Positions 36,844-44,761 of a stretch of 64,000 nt of DNA are shown here, piece by piece. How positions within the stretch are numbered: the stretch's first letter is position 1; every line of letters begins with the position of its first letter. The stretch spans positions 1 to 64,000 of the forward strand of contig NZ_PHRF01000095.1 in NCBI RefSeq assembly GCF_004151105.1, written 5' to 3'. Both the position numbers and the translations under genes were made by a program. Below the pieces are notes generated by a model. The model had not been told where the DNA came from and did not search any database. It worked only from the letters and a program-made list of their open reading frames with translations. This stretch comes from Streptomyces sp. L-9-10. Its GTDB lineage: Bacteria > Actinomycetota > Actinomycetes > Streptomycetales > Streptomycetaceae.

Positions 36844-38253
36844 TTAACTTGCGTTCCTTTGGCGCCAGATCATGCGCGCGGTGCGTACGTACGCCACCGC
36901 GCGGGCGAGATGTCCGGGCGGCGGCGGTGTGTCGGCGAGCCGGTGGTACATGGAGATCATCTCGTTGACGAGAACGCGGCCCTCCGGAGTCAGCGCACCG
37001 GAGGCCGCCAGCACCGGCAGGACCGCGCCGACCTGCTCCTGGCAGCGGGCGTGTTCGGCCCAGGCCACATCGCGGGCCGGGGGCCGGTCCGTACCGAGCG
37101 CGCAGCGCTGCCAGTAGTCGGCGAGCGCGATGTGCGAGTAGGCGCCCTGGAGAAGGCCGTCGAAGGGCCTGGCGTCGGGGCGCCAGGGCGCGAAGTGCCG
37201 TGGTGTCGCGTCCTCGTGGTGCAGCGGGGTCAGGGCCGCGAGCGCGGCGAGCTTGGTGTGCTGGAGTTCGTGGACGAGGGTCGACGCGAAGTGGGCGGCG
37301 GTGGCGGGCCTGCTGCTGAGGATCGCGCCGAACGCCTCGCGCCGGGTCCCGCTGCACTGCGCGGCGCCCTCGCGGATGGACGACGGGCCGGTGGCGGCGC
37401 CCGCGGAGGTGGAGCCGGGCGGCGGGGAGAGCGGGACCAGACAGCGCAGCAGGGCGGCCGTCTCGGCGGTGCGGTGGGCGCCGCCGGTCCGGAGCATGGG
37501 CGCCACCCCGTCCCACACCTCCCGCCAGGCCGCGCGTTCGCTCCCGTCGAGGCCCGCGACGGAGGAGAGCCCGAACCGCTGGAGACCGCTGCCCGCGGTG
37601 CGGTACGGGTCGAGGTCGTCCAGCGGTACGGGCGCGGCGCCCGGCAGGACGGCGGGGAGTGTGAGCACGGGCAGCCAGCGCGGGTCGCCGGAGGTCGCGC
37701 CGCTCTCCGCCGGCCGTATGGTGACTCCCGTCCTTTCCTGACGCAACGTCACCTCCCCTTCGGACTGGGCGACATGGACCGTGGATGCGCCCGGGCCGGT
37801 GCGCAGCGCGCCCAGCGTGGGCAGGACGAGCAGCCCGTCGGGGGCGGTCAGGCGTGTCTCGAAGGGCAGCCCCGCGCGGATCGCCGCCGCCGCGGCGAGG
37901 GCGCTGAAGTGGGCCAGATCGGCGGCGAGTTCGGGGGTCGGCGCGGCGACGGCGGTGAGGCCGCGCAGACAGCGCTGCGCCCAGGGTCCCGCGAGCGGAT
38001 GGAGGAGGACGGAGCGCGCGGCGGCCCTGTCCGCGCGCTCGGCGGCCTCCAGCAGCGCCCAGTCCTGGCGCAGCCGGTCGAGCCGGCCGGGCGGGCAGAC
38101 GGCGGCGGGGGCGGCGGACGCGGCGTCGAGCAGGGCCCGCAGCAGTACGAGGCGGCGCGTGTGCTGGTCGCGCACGAGCAGCCCGAGCGCCTCGGATCCG
38201 CCCTCGGTACGGCCGAGTTCCCGCAGCAGCGGCTCCGGTACGACGGGGCTCAC
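36844..38253 (-). CDS. HEXXH-motif protein of the FxSxx locus
   Basis: A 469-residue protein whose GTG start overlaps the maturase stop (GTGA). The helical body ends in a putative zinc-peptidase-like motif HELQH (328-332, in TLVHELQHTKLAAL), with downstream acidic and His residues (YSHIALADYW, WAEHARCQEQ) that could supply a third ligand. Such HEXXH proteins accompany or are fused to FxsB maturases. They have been proposed to modify or cleave the peptide; the activity is not proven. Co-translation with FxsB suggests a 1:1 complex. Confidence 0.88.
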   Translation of the reverse strand: MSPVVPEPLLRELGRTEGGSEALGLLVRDQHTRRLVLLRALLDAASAAPAAVCPPGRLDRLRQDWALLEAAERADRAAARSVLLHPLAGPWAQRCLRGLTAVAAPTPELAADLAHFSALAAAAAIRAGLPFETRLTAPDGLLVLPTLGALRTGPGASTVHVAQSEGEVTLRQERTGVTIRPAESGATSGDPRWLPVLTLPAVLPGAAPVPLDDLDPYRTAGSGLQRFGLSSVAGLDGSERAAWREVWDGVAPMLRTGGAHRTAETAALLRCLVPLSPPPGSTSAGAATGPSSIREGAAQCSGTRREAFGAILSSRPATAAHFASTLVHELQHTKLAALAALTPLHHEDATPRHFAPWRPDARPFDGLLQGAYSHIALADYWQRCALGTDRPPARDVAWAEHARCQEQVGAVLPVLAASGALTPEGRVLVNEMISMYHRLADTPPPPGHLARAVAYVRTARMIWRQRNAS

Positions 38254-39608
38254 CCGGGGCCTCCGTGGCCGGGGAGCGGTGCCGTCGCTTCGGTGAGCGC
38301 GGCGGCCACATGGCGGATCAGCCGCTGGAGGTCCGCGCAGTAGACGGAGGGGTTGGTGAAGCCGTGCCCCGCCCGGTAGCGGTGGGCGTAGTGGCCGCCG
38401 CCGCAGACGGTGAGCAGCGGACAGGCGCGGCAGCCGGCCGCGAGCGACGCGGCGCCCGACTGGCGGGCGGCGACGGCGGGATGGCGGGTGGCGTCGTCGA
38501 GGGTGTGCCGGAAGATGTCGAGGCCGGTGGCGGCGGCCGTGTCGTAGGCGGACTTCAGGGAGTCGACCTGTTCGATGGAGCCGTCCGTCTCGATCACGAT
38601 GGCGTTGACGGGGTCGAGTCCCAGGGACTCGGTGGCGCCGGGCAGGCCGAGCAGCAGGGCGAGGCACTCCTCGAAGAGCCGGATCCGGGTCTCCCTGCGC
38701 CCGGCCGACCACCAGCGGTCGAAGACCGCGCTCAGCCAGTCGCCGTACGGGGTGGGGCGGTCGGGGTCACCGGGACCGCCGGGGCCGCCGGGGCGGTCGC
38801 GGTCGCCGGGTTCGGCGGCGGGCAGACCGGGCGGCGGGGCGGACCAGTTGCCGTGCGGGAGCAGGAGATCGAGGGCGGGCGGGCGCAGCGCGAGCAGCGA
38901 CGTGTACACCTCGGCGGGGTCGGTGCGCGGGTCGACGACGGTGAGGATGCCCGCGTACGCCTCGGGGTGGTGCTCGGCGAGCAGCCGGGCGCCGCGCGAG
39001 ACCGCGGGCCAGGAGGGGCGGCCCGCGTGGTCGACGCGCAGGGTGTTGTGGGCGGCCCGGCCGCCGTCGAGGCTGATGCCGACGCGTATCCCGTGCCGGG
39101 CGAGGGTGGCGATCCGGGCCTCGGTGAGCAGGGTGGCGTTGGTCTGCACGGTGGTGTGGACGGTGCTGCCGGGCGGTACCCGTTCACGTACGAGTGCGGC
39201 GAAGGCGCCCAGCCGGTCCGCGCCCGCGAGCAGCGGCTCACCGCCGTGCAGGACGAGCGAGAGGTCCCGTAGCCCGTGGGTGGCGGCGTGCTCGGCGATC
39301 CGGGACGCCGCGCGGTCCAGGACGGCGGGCGGGGCGGCGGCGGGGCGCTCGCGCCAGGTGCGGTCGGGGCCCTCGTACAGATAGCAGTAGCGGCAGGCGA
39401 GGTTGCAGCGGCCGTGCACCTTGACGATGAACTGCCCGAAGGGCACGGGCGGTTGAGGGGGGACGGAGGCCGGAACGGGTGCGGGTGCGGGTGCGGGTAC
39501 GGGTACGGGGGCGGGGGCGGCGGGGCGTACGGGGGCGGCGGCGGACGCCCCTCGGACCACCGGTGCCGCCACGGGTGTCGGCCCGCGCGGCATCGCCTGT
39601 CGAGACAC
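38250..39608 (-). CDS. fxsB: Radical SAM/SPASM peptide maturase (FxsB family)
   Basis: A 452-residue protein. The N-terminal 55 residues are Ala/Pro/Val repeats (PAPAPAP). The core starts PFGQFIVKVHGRCNLACRYCYLYE, with the radical SAM 4Fe-4S cysteines C68, C72 and C75. HGGEPLL and GISLDGG are the SAM-binding motifs. A C-terminal SPASM region has CRACPLLTVCGGG and a last Cys in VYCADL for auxiliary clusters. FxsB enzymes form a side-chain cross-link (three-residue cyclophane type) at the C-terminus of the FxSxx precursor. The precursor gene lies 218 bases upstream. A start after the Pro/Ala repeats is possible. Confidence 0.93.
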   Translation of the reverse strand: MSRQAMPRGPTPVAAPVVRGASAAAPVRPAAPAPVPVPAPAPAPVPASVPPQPPVPFGQFIVKVHGRCNLACRYCYLYEGPDRTWRERPAAAPPAVLDRAASRIAEHAATHGLRDLSLVLHGGEPLLAGADRLGAFAALVRERVPPGSTVHTTVQTNATLLTEARIATLARHGIRVGISLDGGRAAHNTLRVDHAGRPSWPAVSRGARLLAEHHPEAYAGILTVVDPRTDPAEVYTSLLALRPPALDLLLPHGNWSAPPPGLPAAEPGDRDRPGGPGGPGDPDRPTPYGDWLSAVFDRWWSAGRRETRIRLFEECLALLLGLPGATESLGLDPVNAIVIETDGSIEQVDSLKSAYDTAAATGLDIFRHTLDDATRHPAVAARQSGAASLAAGCRACPLLTVCGGGHYAHRYRAGHGFTNPSVYCADLQRLIRHVAAALTEATAPLPGHGGPG

Positions 39609-39791
39609 TCCACACCCCCGATGCTGAACGGCGTCCGGGACGCCCGGGGATCGCCCGGACAGGTCCCAGGGACACCGGGCCTGGTTCCCTGGACGGCCGG
39701 GCGGGCAAACGCGCGGCGCGACAGGTTGTCCTGTTCAAAAGGGGCCCCGGGCCGAAAACACCCGCGAGTCCGGGCCCGGGGACGGGGGCGG

Positions 39792-39824
39792 GGACGGACC
39801 CGGAGCCGGAGCCGGGATCCGTCC
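39792..39824 (-). terminator. Hairpin directly after the precursor peptide gene
   Basis: Arms GGACGGACCC and GGGATCCGTCC (one bulged A) begin 2-3 bases after the fxsA stop. On the leftward transcript this forms a terminator or attenuator between the precursor and maturase genes, a usual way to make more precursor than enzyme. Confidence 0.65.
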
Positions 39825-39826
39825 GG

Positions 39827-40090
39827 TCAGAACGCGTTGGTGAAGCCCCACAGCATCTCGCGGGGCTGTTCGGCCCGGCCGCGCAGATCCGCCACCACCT
39901 CGGCGAGGACCGGGTGGTCGAGGGTACGCAGTGCCTCCAGGTCCAGCGCCAGCAGATCCGGCAGCCCGCCGGGGCCGTCCGGTGCGCCCGCGCCCGACGT
40001 CGTACGCGTCGCGTCCGCCATGCCGGCGTCCGTCGTGTGTGCCCTGTGCGCGGCGTCCGTCGTGTGCGCCGTCCGTGCCAACTCGTCCAT
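39827..40090 (-). CDS. fxsA: FxSxx-COOH-type RiPP precursor peptide with FTNAF terminus
   Basis: An 87-residue precursor from ATG MDELARTAHT, with GGGAGG four bases upstream; the adjacent GTG would sit too close to that site. The N-terminal half is Ala/Thr/Gly-rich leader. A helix-forming conserved part (LPDLLALDLEALRTLDHPVLAEVV) precedes the terminal LWGFTNAF. The family is named for a terminal Phe-x-Ser-x-x; here the last five residues are F-T-N-A-F, with Asn at the Ser position and Phe at the end. FxsB should cross-link the Phe ring to the third residue. Genetic position and length match fxsA. Confidence 0.88.
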   Translation of the reverse strand: MDELARTAHTTDAAHRAHTTDAGMADATRTTSGAGAPDGPGGLPDLLALDLEALRTLDHPVLAEVVADLRGRAEQPREMLWGFTNAF

Positions 40091-40163
40091 CACGCCTCCC
40101 CGTTGCCGTGCCCGTGCCGTCGTACCGGTCGTACCCCTTCCGTACCCCGTACGCGCCCGGTCC

Positions 40164-43100
40164 TCACCGCTCCAGCTCGGCCAGCCGTTCCATCGTCGAA
40201 CGCCCCCGCTCGCCGCCGCCGTCCGGCAGCCTGCTCCACTCCGTACGCGCCGCGCGGTACGCCTCGCGCGCGGCCCGGGGCCTTCCGGCCTCCTCGTAGG
40301 TCATGCCCCGCCAGTGGTTGGCCTCGGCGCGCAGTGCCACGGCTTCCAGCCGCTGTCGCGGACTGTCCTGCTCCGTCTCCGCGGTCCTGGCCGAGTCCGC
40401 CGCGTCCCTGAACGCCTCGGCGGCCTCGTCGAGCCGGGTCGGCCGGTGCAGGATCCGGTGCGCGTCGAAGTGGGAGCGGCCCAGTTCCAGCCAGCAGCGG
40501 GCGGCGGTCAGCGGATCGCGCGCCTCCTGGGCCGCGAGTCCGAAGAGATGCTCGGCCTCCCGCAGATCCACCCGGTCGCCGCCCAGCCGGTGGCGCAGCA
40601 TCAGGGCCTTCCCCAGCATCAGCAGCCGGTCGGCCTGCCGGACGCCGGGCACCGTTTCCGTACGGCAGTCGCGCAGCACCCGTACCGCCGCGCCGATGTA
40701 CCGGCTGCCGTCCGGCCGTTCCGCACGCCTCAGCAGGGTGCTGCCCCACTCGGCGAGCAGATCCGCGTGCGCCCGCGAGTCACGGGGCACTCCGCGCGAG
40801 GCACGGGCGAAGTACTCGGCGGCCTCCTCCAGATCGCCCGGGTCGCCGGAGCGTTCGTAGCGGGCGACCCGCACCCGGCCCGCCCGCGTCCTGAGCGAGG
40901 CGAGCAGCCGTTCGTCCCGTACGGTCACCAGCGACTGCTCGACGAGCGTCCCCGCCTCGTCCAGGCCGTCGCCCGACCGCAGCAGCGCGTCCACCAGGTC
41001 GAGCAGGATCCGGGCCTGTGTGCCGACGGTGTGGCCGCCGGGGGCGAGCGCCCTGCGCAGCGAGCGCGCCGCCTGGCCCGCGTACACCTGGGACTGCTCG
41101 GGGTCGCCGGTCGCGCCGGACAGCCGCAGCAGCGTGCGTCCATGGGCCAGCGGCAGGCCGGGCGGCCGGTTCTCCTGGTCGGGCCAGACGTCCGCGAACG
41201 CCTCCAGCATGCCGATCGCGCCGTGCAGCAGCGCGCTGTCGCCGCCCAGCCGCCACTGCTCCTCCAGGGCGCGCACCCGCTCCAGGGTCAGCCGCAGCGC
41301 CTCGCCCGGTTCCAGTCCCGGCGCCGCGCAGGCGACGGTGTACTCGCGGTCGGCGCGGCGCAGCAGCTCCAGCGCGGCGCGCCGGTCACCGCGCCGCCGC
41401 CGGTCGTCGGCCGCGGCGTGCAACACCTTGGCGAGCACGGCCCGTTCCCGTACGGCCCGGGGGTGCGCGGCGGCCTTCTGGGCGGCGCGTTCGGCCTCGC
41501 GCAGCAGTCCGCCGCCGCCCTGGACCTCCCACAGCCGCAGCAGACAGCGGGCGAACTCGGCCCACAGCTCGGGGTCGGAGCCGGACGCCGGTTCCTCGCG
41601 CTCGGTGGCGCCGCGCAGCAGTTGTACGGCGTCGATCAGATACTGCACCATGCTGTCCGAGTCGAACTGGCGCAGCAGCCCGCGGGCGCTCTCCACCGCG
41701 TCGTTGGTGGGCGGGGCGAGGACCTGGCCGCCGTACGGCGCGAACGGCGGGGGCAGCGGCATGAACCGTTCGAGCACCCGGGCCGCGACCTCGGCGAAGG
41801 GGTCGGGGGCGCGCCGCGCGCCGCCCTCCGGCCCGCCGTTCTCCACAGCGTCGCCGTTCTCGCCGTCCGGCTCGATCTCCGTCTCGCCCTCGCCGCGGAA
41901 CGCGCCGTCGTCGTCGAGGCCGCCGCGCGGGAGGTACGGGCCGCGACCGCCGTCGCCCAGCTGGGCCAGGGCCAGAGCCGGGAAGTTGGGGCCGCCTCTG
42001 CCGAATCTCTGCTCGATGTACTCCGAGCAGTGTTTGAGCACGAGCAGCGCCTCGTCCCGTCCCAGGGGGCCGAGCAGCGCGTCCTGGACGCCCGGCGCGA
42101 ACTCGTACCACTGGCCGTCGTCCGCGCCGTCGCCCTTGCTGCGCGAGAGCAGTCCGCTGAGCAGCACCTCGGCCAGTTCCGACGGGCCCGAGTCGGGCAG
42201 CATCGTGCGCTGCACCAGCTGCATCACCGGCAGATAGAGCGGGGCCGCGGCGAGATAGACGGCCAGCTGCCCGGCGGCCGGCGAGGCGGCCGAGCGGAAC
42301 CGGCTGACCAGCTGGAGCGAGGACATCCGGTCGCCGCGGCGCGGCACGGGCGCCGCGGGCTGGTCGGCGCGCACCCAGGCGACCGCGCCGGAGATCTGGC
42401 CCGCGCCGGTGCCCGACAGCAGCCGCGCCCAGGCGTCGAGCGCGCCGGCGACCGGGGGCAGTACGGGGATCGCGAGGGCTCCCGGCCGCGCGGCGGGCGC
42501 CGTGGCGGCGTCGCCGCCGACCTTCAGCACGGCCGCGCCGCCCGGCCCCTCGCCCCGGGACAGGACGCCGTAGGAGACGGGCAGCCGGGTGCGGTTCCAC
42601 ATGCGCTGCGGCAGCGGTTGCAGTACGGCGGTGGGCGCCTGGCGGCCGAGCTGGTGCAGCAGCCGCTGGGCGCGTCCGCTGTGCCAGAGCGGACCCGCGC
42701 AGTCGCTGACGACGACGGTGACACGGCGGCCGGTCGGGTCGCTGAGCCGGTCGGCGGAGCTGAGCGGCGCTGCGGCCGGGTCGGGGCTTCTGCTGACGGC
42801 GGGCGCGCCGTCGGGCCCTTGGTGCAGATAGCGCACCTGCACATCGCGGAAGGCGCCCAACTGGCCGAATATCTGCTGGAGTTCCGCGAAGAGGCGCTCC
42901 CAGACGCGCATCGACGACGAGGCGTCCATGACGAACTGGAGCAGCGCGTCCGCCCGCGACACCCCGCGGAATACCGGGATGATCAGCCCGCCGGCCCGAG
43001 CGCTGAGTTCCACTGTCGCCACCTCGTCAAGGGTACGGCGCAACGGCGGCGCGGCGGGCCGGTAGCGCTGAAGTGGCCGTAACGCGCGCTGGAGTTCGAG

Positions 43101-43559
43101 GGGGGCGGGCAGCGCGGGGGCGGCGGGCACCCCGAGGGTGAGCGCGGTGGCGCCGCGCCCGTACCGCGTGCGCCGCACGCCGTGGCTCGGTACGGGGTAG
43201 AGCGAGATCCGGCGGTCGCCCTCCTCGCCGGGGTCCGGCCCCGGCGAGGGCTCGTCCTCCGGCCCGGTCTCCTGGACGGGGTCGGTGAGGACCGCCGGTG
43301 CCACGGCCGTCGCGCCGGTCGGGGGCGTCCGCTCGGCGCTGTCCGTACCGTCCGCGCCGTCCGCGCCGGGGCCCTGCGCCGTCCGGCCGCGTCCGGTCTG
43401 CTCGGCCAGCCAGAGGGCGTCGCAGATCTGTTCGGCGTCGGGGTCGAGACCGGCCTCGCGCAGCCGGGCGACGAGCGCGGTCAGCAGAGCGCCGCCGTAC
43501 GGCGCCCGCCCGCCCGCCGGGCCGTCGTCCGTCGTACGGTCCGCCGCACCGCCCGCCAT
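40164..43559 (-). CDS. vWA-domain/TPR protein of the SAV_2336 family (ternary conflict system)
   Basis: A 1131-residue protein. An N-terminal helical segment (LTALVARLREAGLDPDAEQICDALWLAE) is the SAV_2336 N-terminal signature. A von Willebrand A-like domain has a MIDAS motif DASSS (D212, S214, S216) and a later VVVSDCAG strand. A middle region of about 400 residues and a C-terminal half of tetratricopeptide-like helices follow (ALEEQWRLGGDSALLHGAIGM, RARYERSGDPGDLEEAAEYF-like units). It is predicted to work with the MoxR ATPase encoded 7 bases upstream; vWA and MoxR proteins commonly form chaperone-like complexes. It sits between that gene and fxsA in one transcription unit. Confidence 0.85.
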   Translation of the reverse strand: MAGGAADRTTDDGPAGGRAPYGGALLTALVARLREAGLDPDAEQICDALWLAEQTGRGRTAQGPGADGADGTDSAERTPPTGATAVAPAVLTDPVQETGPEDEPSPGPDPGEEGDRRISLYPVPSHGVRRTRYGRGATALTLGVPAAPALPAPLELQRALRPLQRYRPAAPPLRRTLDEVATVELSARAGGLIIPVFRGVSRADALLQFVMDASSSMRVWERLFAELQQIFGQLGAFRDVQVRYLHQGPDGAPAVSRSPDPAAAPLSSADRLSDPTGRRVTVVVSDCAGPLWHSGRAQRLLHQLGRQAPTAVLQPLPQRMWNRTRLPVSYGVLSRGEGPGGAAVLKVGGDAATAPAARPGALAIPVLPPVAGALDAWARLLSGTGAGQISGAVAWVRADQPAAPVPRRGDRMSSLQLVSRFRSAASPAAGQLAVYLAAAPLYLPVMQLVQRTMLPDSGPSELAEVLLSGLLSRSKGDGADDGQWYEFAPGVQDALLGPLGRDEALLVLKHCSEYIEQRFGRGGPNFPALALAQLGDGGRGPYLPRGGLDDDGAFRGEGETEIEPDGENGDAVENGGPEGGARRAPDPFAEVAARVLERFMPLPPPFAPYGGQVLAPPTNDAVESARGLLRQFDSDSMVQYLIDAVQLLRGATEREEPASGSDPELWAEFARCLLRLWEVQGGGGLLREAERAAQKAAAHPRAVRERAVLAKVLHAAADDRRRRGDRRAALELLRRADREYTVACAAPGLEPGEALRLTLERVRALEEQWRLGGDSALLHGAIGMLEAFADVWPDQENRPPGLPLAHGRTLLRLSGATGDPEQSQVYAGQAARSLRRALAPGGHTVGTQARILLDLVDALLRSGDGLDEAGTLVEQSLVTVRDERLLASLRTRAGRVRVARYERSGDPGDLEEAAEYFARASRGVPRDSRAHADLLAEWGSTLLRRAERPDGSRYIGAAVRVLRDCRTETVPGVRQADRLLMLGKALMLRHRLGGDRVDLREAEHLFGLAAQEARDPLTAARCWLELGRSHFDAHRILHRPTRLDEAAEAFRDAADSARTAETEQDSPRQRLEAVALRAEANHWRGMTYEEAGRPRAAREAYRAARTEWSRLPDGGGERGRSTMERLAELER

Positions 43560-43566
43560 CAGCGCA

Positions 43567-44655
43567 TCACCTCGGCCGGTCGAGTCGCTGGATGAGCAGG
43601 TCGGCGAGGCGGTCGCGGCCCGCCGGGGCGGCGGCGTCGGTGAGATAGATGGCGTTCAGCAGCTGGTCGGTGGAGATCAGTTCGCTGCGGGAGCGCTCCA
43701 GGAAGTGGATGATCAGATCGTCGCCGGCGCGCGCGGCCTCGTCGCCGAGATGGGCCCGTACGAACGTGGCGAGCCGCTGGTGGTCGGGGCGGCCCAGCTC
43801 CAGATGGATACAGCGGCGCATCAGGGGCGCCGGGAAGTCGCGCTCGCCGTTGCTGGTGAGGACGACGAACGGGAAGGCACGGCACTGCACCCGGCCGCCC
43901 TTGATCTTCACCTTCCTGCCGTCGTCGGTGAGGACCTCGGCCTCGCCGTCGGGCAGCCGGTCGGCGATCCGCTCCAGCTCCGGAATGCCGAACTCCCCTT
44001 CCTCCAGCACATTGAGGAGGTCGTTCGGCAGATCGATGTCGCTCTTGTCCAGCTCGTCGATGAGCAGCACGCGGGGCTGCTCCGAGGGCAGCAGCGCGGT
44101 GCCCAGCGGGCCGAGCCGGATATAGCTGCCGATGTCCGCCGACGGGTCATGACGGTCCGTGCCGCCCGCACCGTCCGTGCCGCCCGCCCCGTTCGTGCCC
44201 GCGGCGCTGTGCGCGGCCAGTTGCACGTCCTGGAGCCGGGCGATCGCGTCGTAGTGGTACAGCCCGTCCTGGAGGGCCGACCTGCTGACGATGGGCCAGC
44301 GCAGCACCCTGCCGAGCCCCAGTTCGTGCGCGACGGAGTGGGCCAGCGTGCTCTTGCCCGCGCCGGGGCTTCCGGTGACCAGCAGCGGGCGCCTCAAGTA
44401 GAGGGCCGCGTTGATCATTTCGAGCTCCTCGGCGCCCGGCCGGTGCAGCTCCGCCTCGTGCCGGTAGCCGCCGAGCCGCCGGTCGGCCGAGCCGTCGCCG
44501 CCGTCCCTGCCGTCGTCCGTACCGCCCTCGCCGTGCGGGGAGTTGTCGCCGCGGCCCGCGAAGTCCCGCCAGGGAGGCGGCGGAGGCAGTTGCGTGATGC
44601 CTCCGTGCGGTTCGCCGGCCCCTCGGTAGATGAGCCACTCGCTGGGTTCACTCAT
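43567..44655 (-). CDS. MoxR-type AAA+ ATPase (ternary conflict system)
   Basis: A 362-residue ATPase. After a Gly/Asp-rich 65-residue N-terminus, the AAA+ core has Walker A GSPGAGKST (95-103), Walker B VLLIDELDK (D200, E201), sensor I FVVLTSNGERDFP and arginine-finger region APLMRRCIHLEL. MoxR ATPases remodel partner proteins, typically through vWA adaptors, here the next gene. A low-complexity loop (TNGAGGTDGAGGTD) splits the domain before Walker B. No membrane segment is present. Confidence 0.93.
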   Translation of the reverse strand: MSEPSEWLIYRGAGEPHGGITQLPPPPPWRDFAGRGDNSPHGEGGTDDGRDGGDGSADRRLGGYRHEAELHRPGAEELEMINAALYLRRPLLVTGSPGAGKSTLAHSVAHELGLGRVLRWPIVSRSALQDGLYHYDAIARLQDVQLAAHSAAGTNGAGGTDGAGGTDRHDPSADIGSYIRLGPLGTALLPSEQPRVLLIDELDKSDIDLPNDLLNVLEEGEFGIPELERIADRLPDGEAEVLTDDGRKVKIKGGRVQCRAFPFVVLTSNGERDFPAPLMRRCIHLELGRPDHQRLATFVRAHLGDEAARAGDDLIIHFLERSRSELISTDQLLNAIYLTDAAAPAGRDRLADLLIQRLDRPR

Positions 44656-44761
44656 TGCGTGTTCCTCGTCATCACTCGTCCGCCAGGGGCAGCAACCGCC
44701 GAACGTGCCACACGGTAGCGATCCGCCGCCGACCCCGTAAGAGGCCGACGGCCGGGGCGGT

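Noticed and set aside
36844..38712. Longer 622-residue version of the HEXXH protein
   Set aside because: The extra N-terminal 153 residues are the out-of-frame shadow of the radical SAM gene; the GTGA overlap at 38250-38253 gives a better start.
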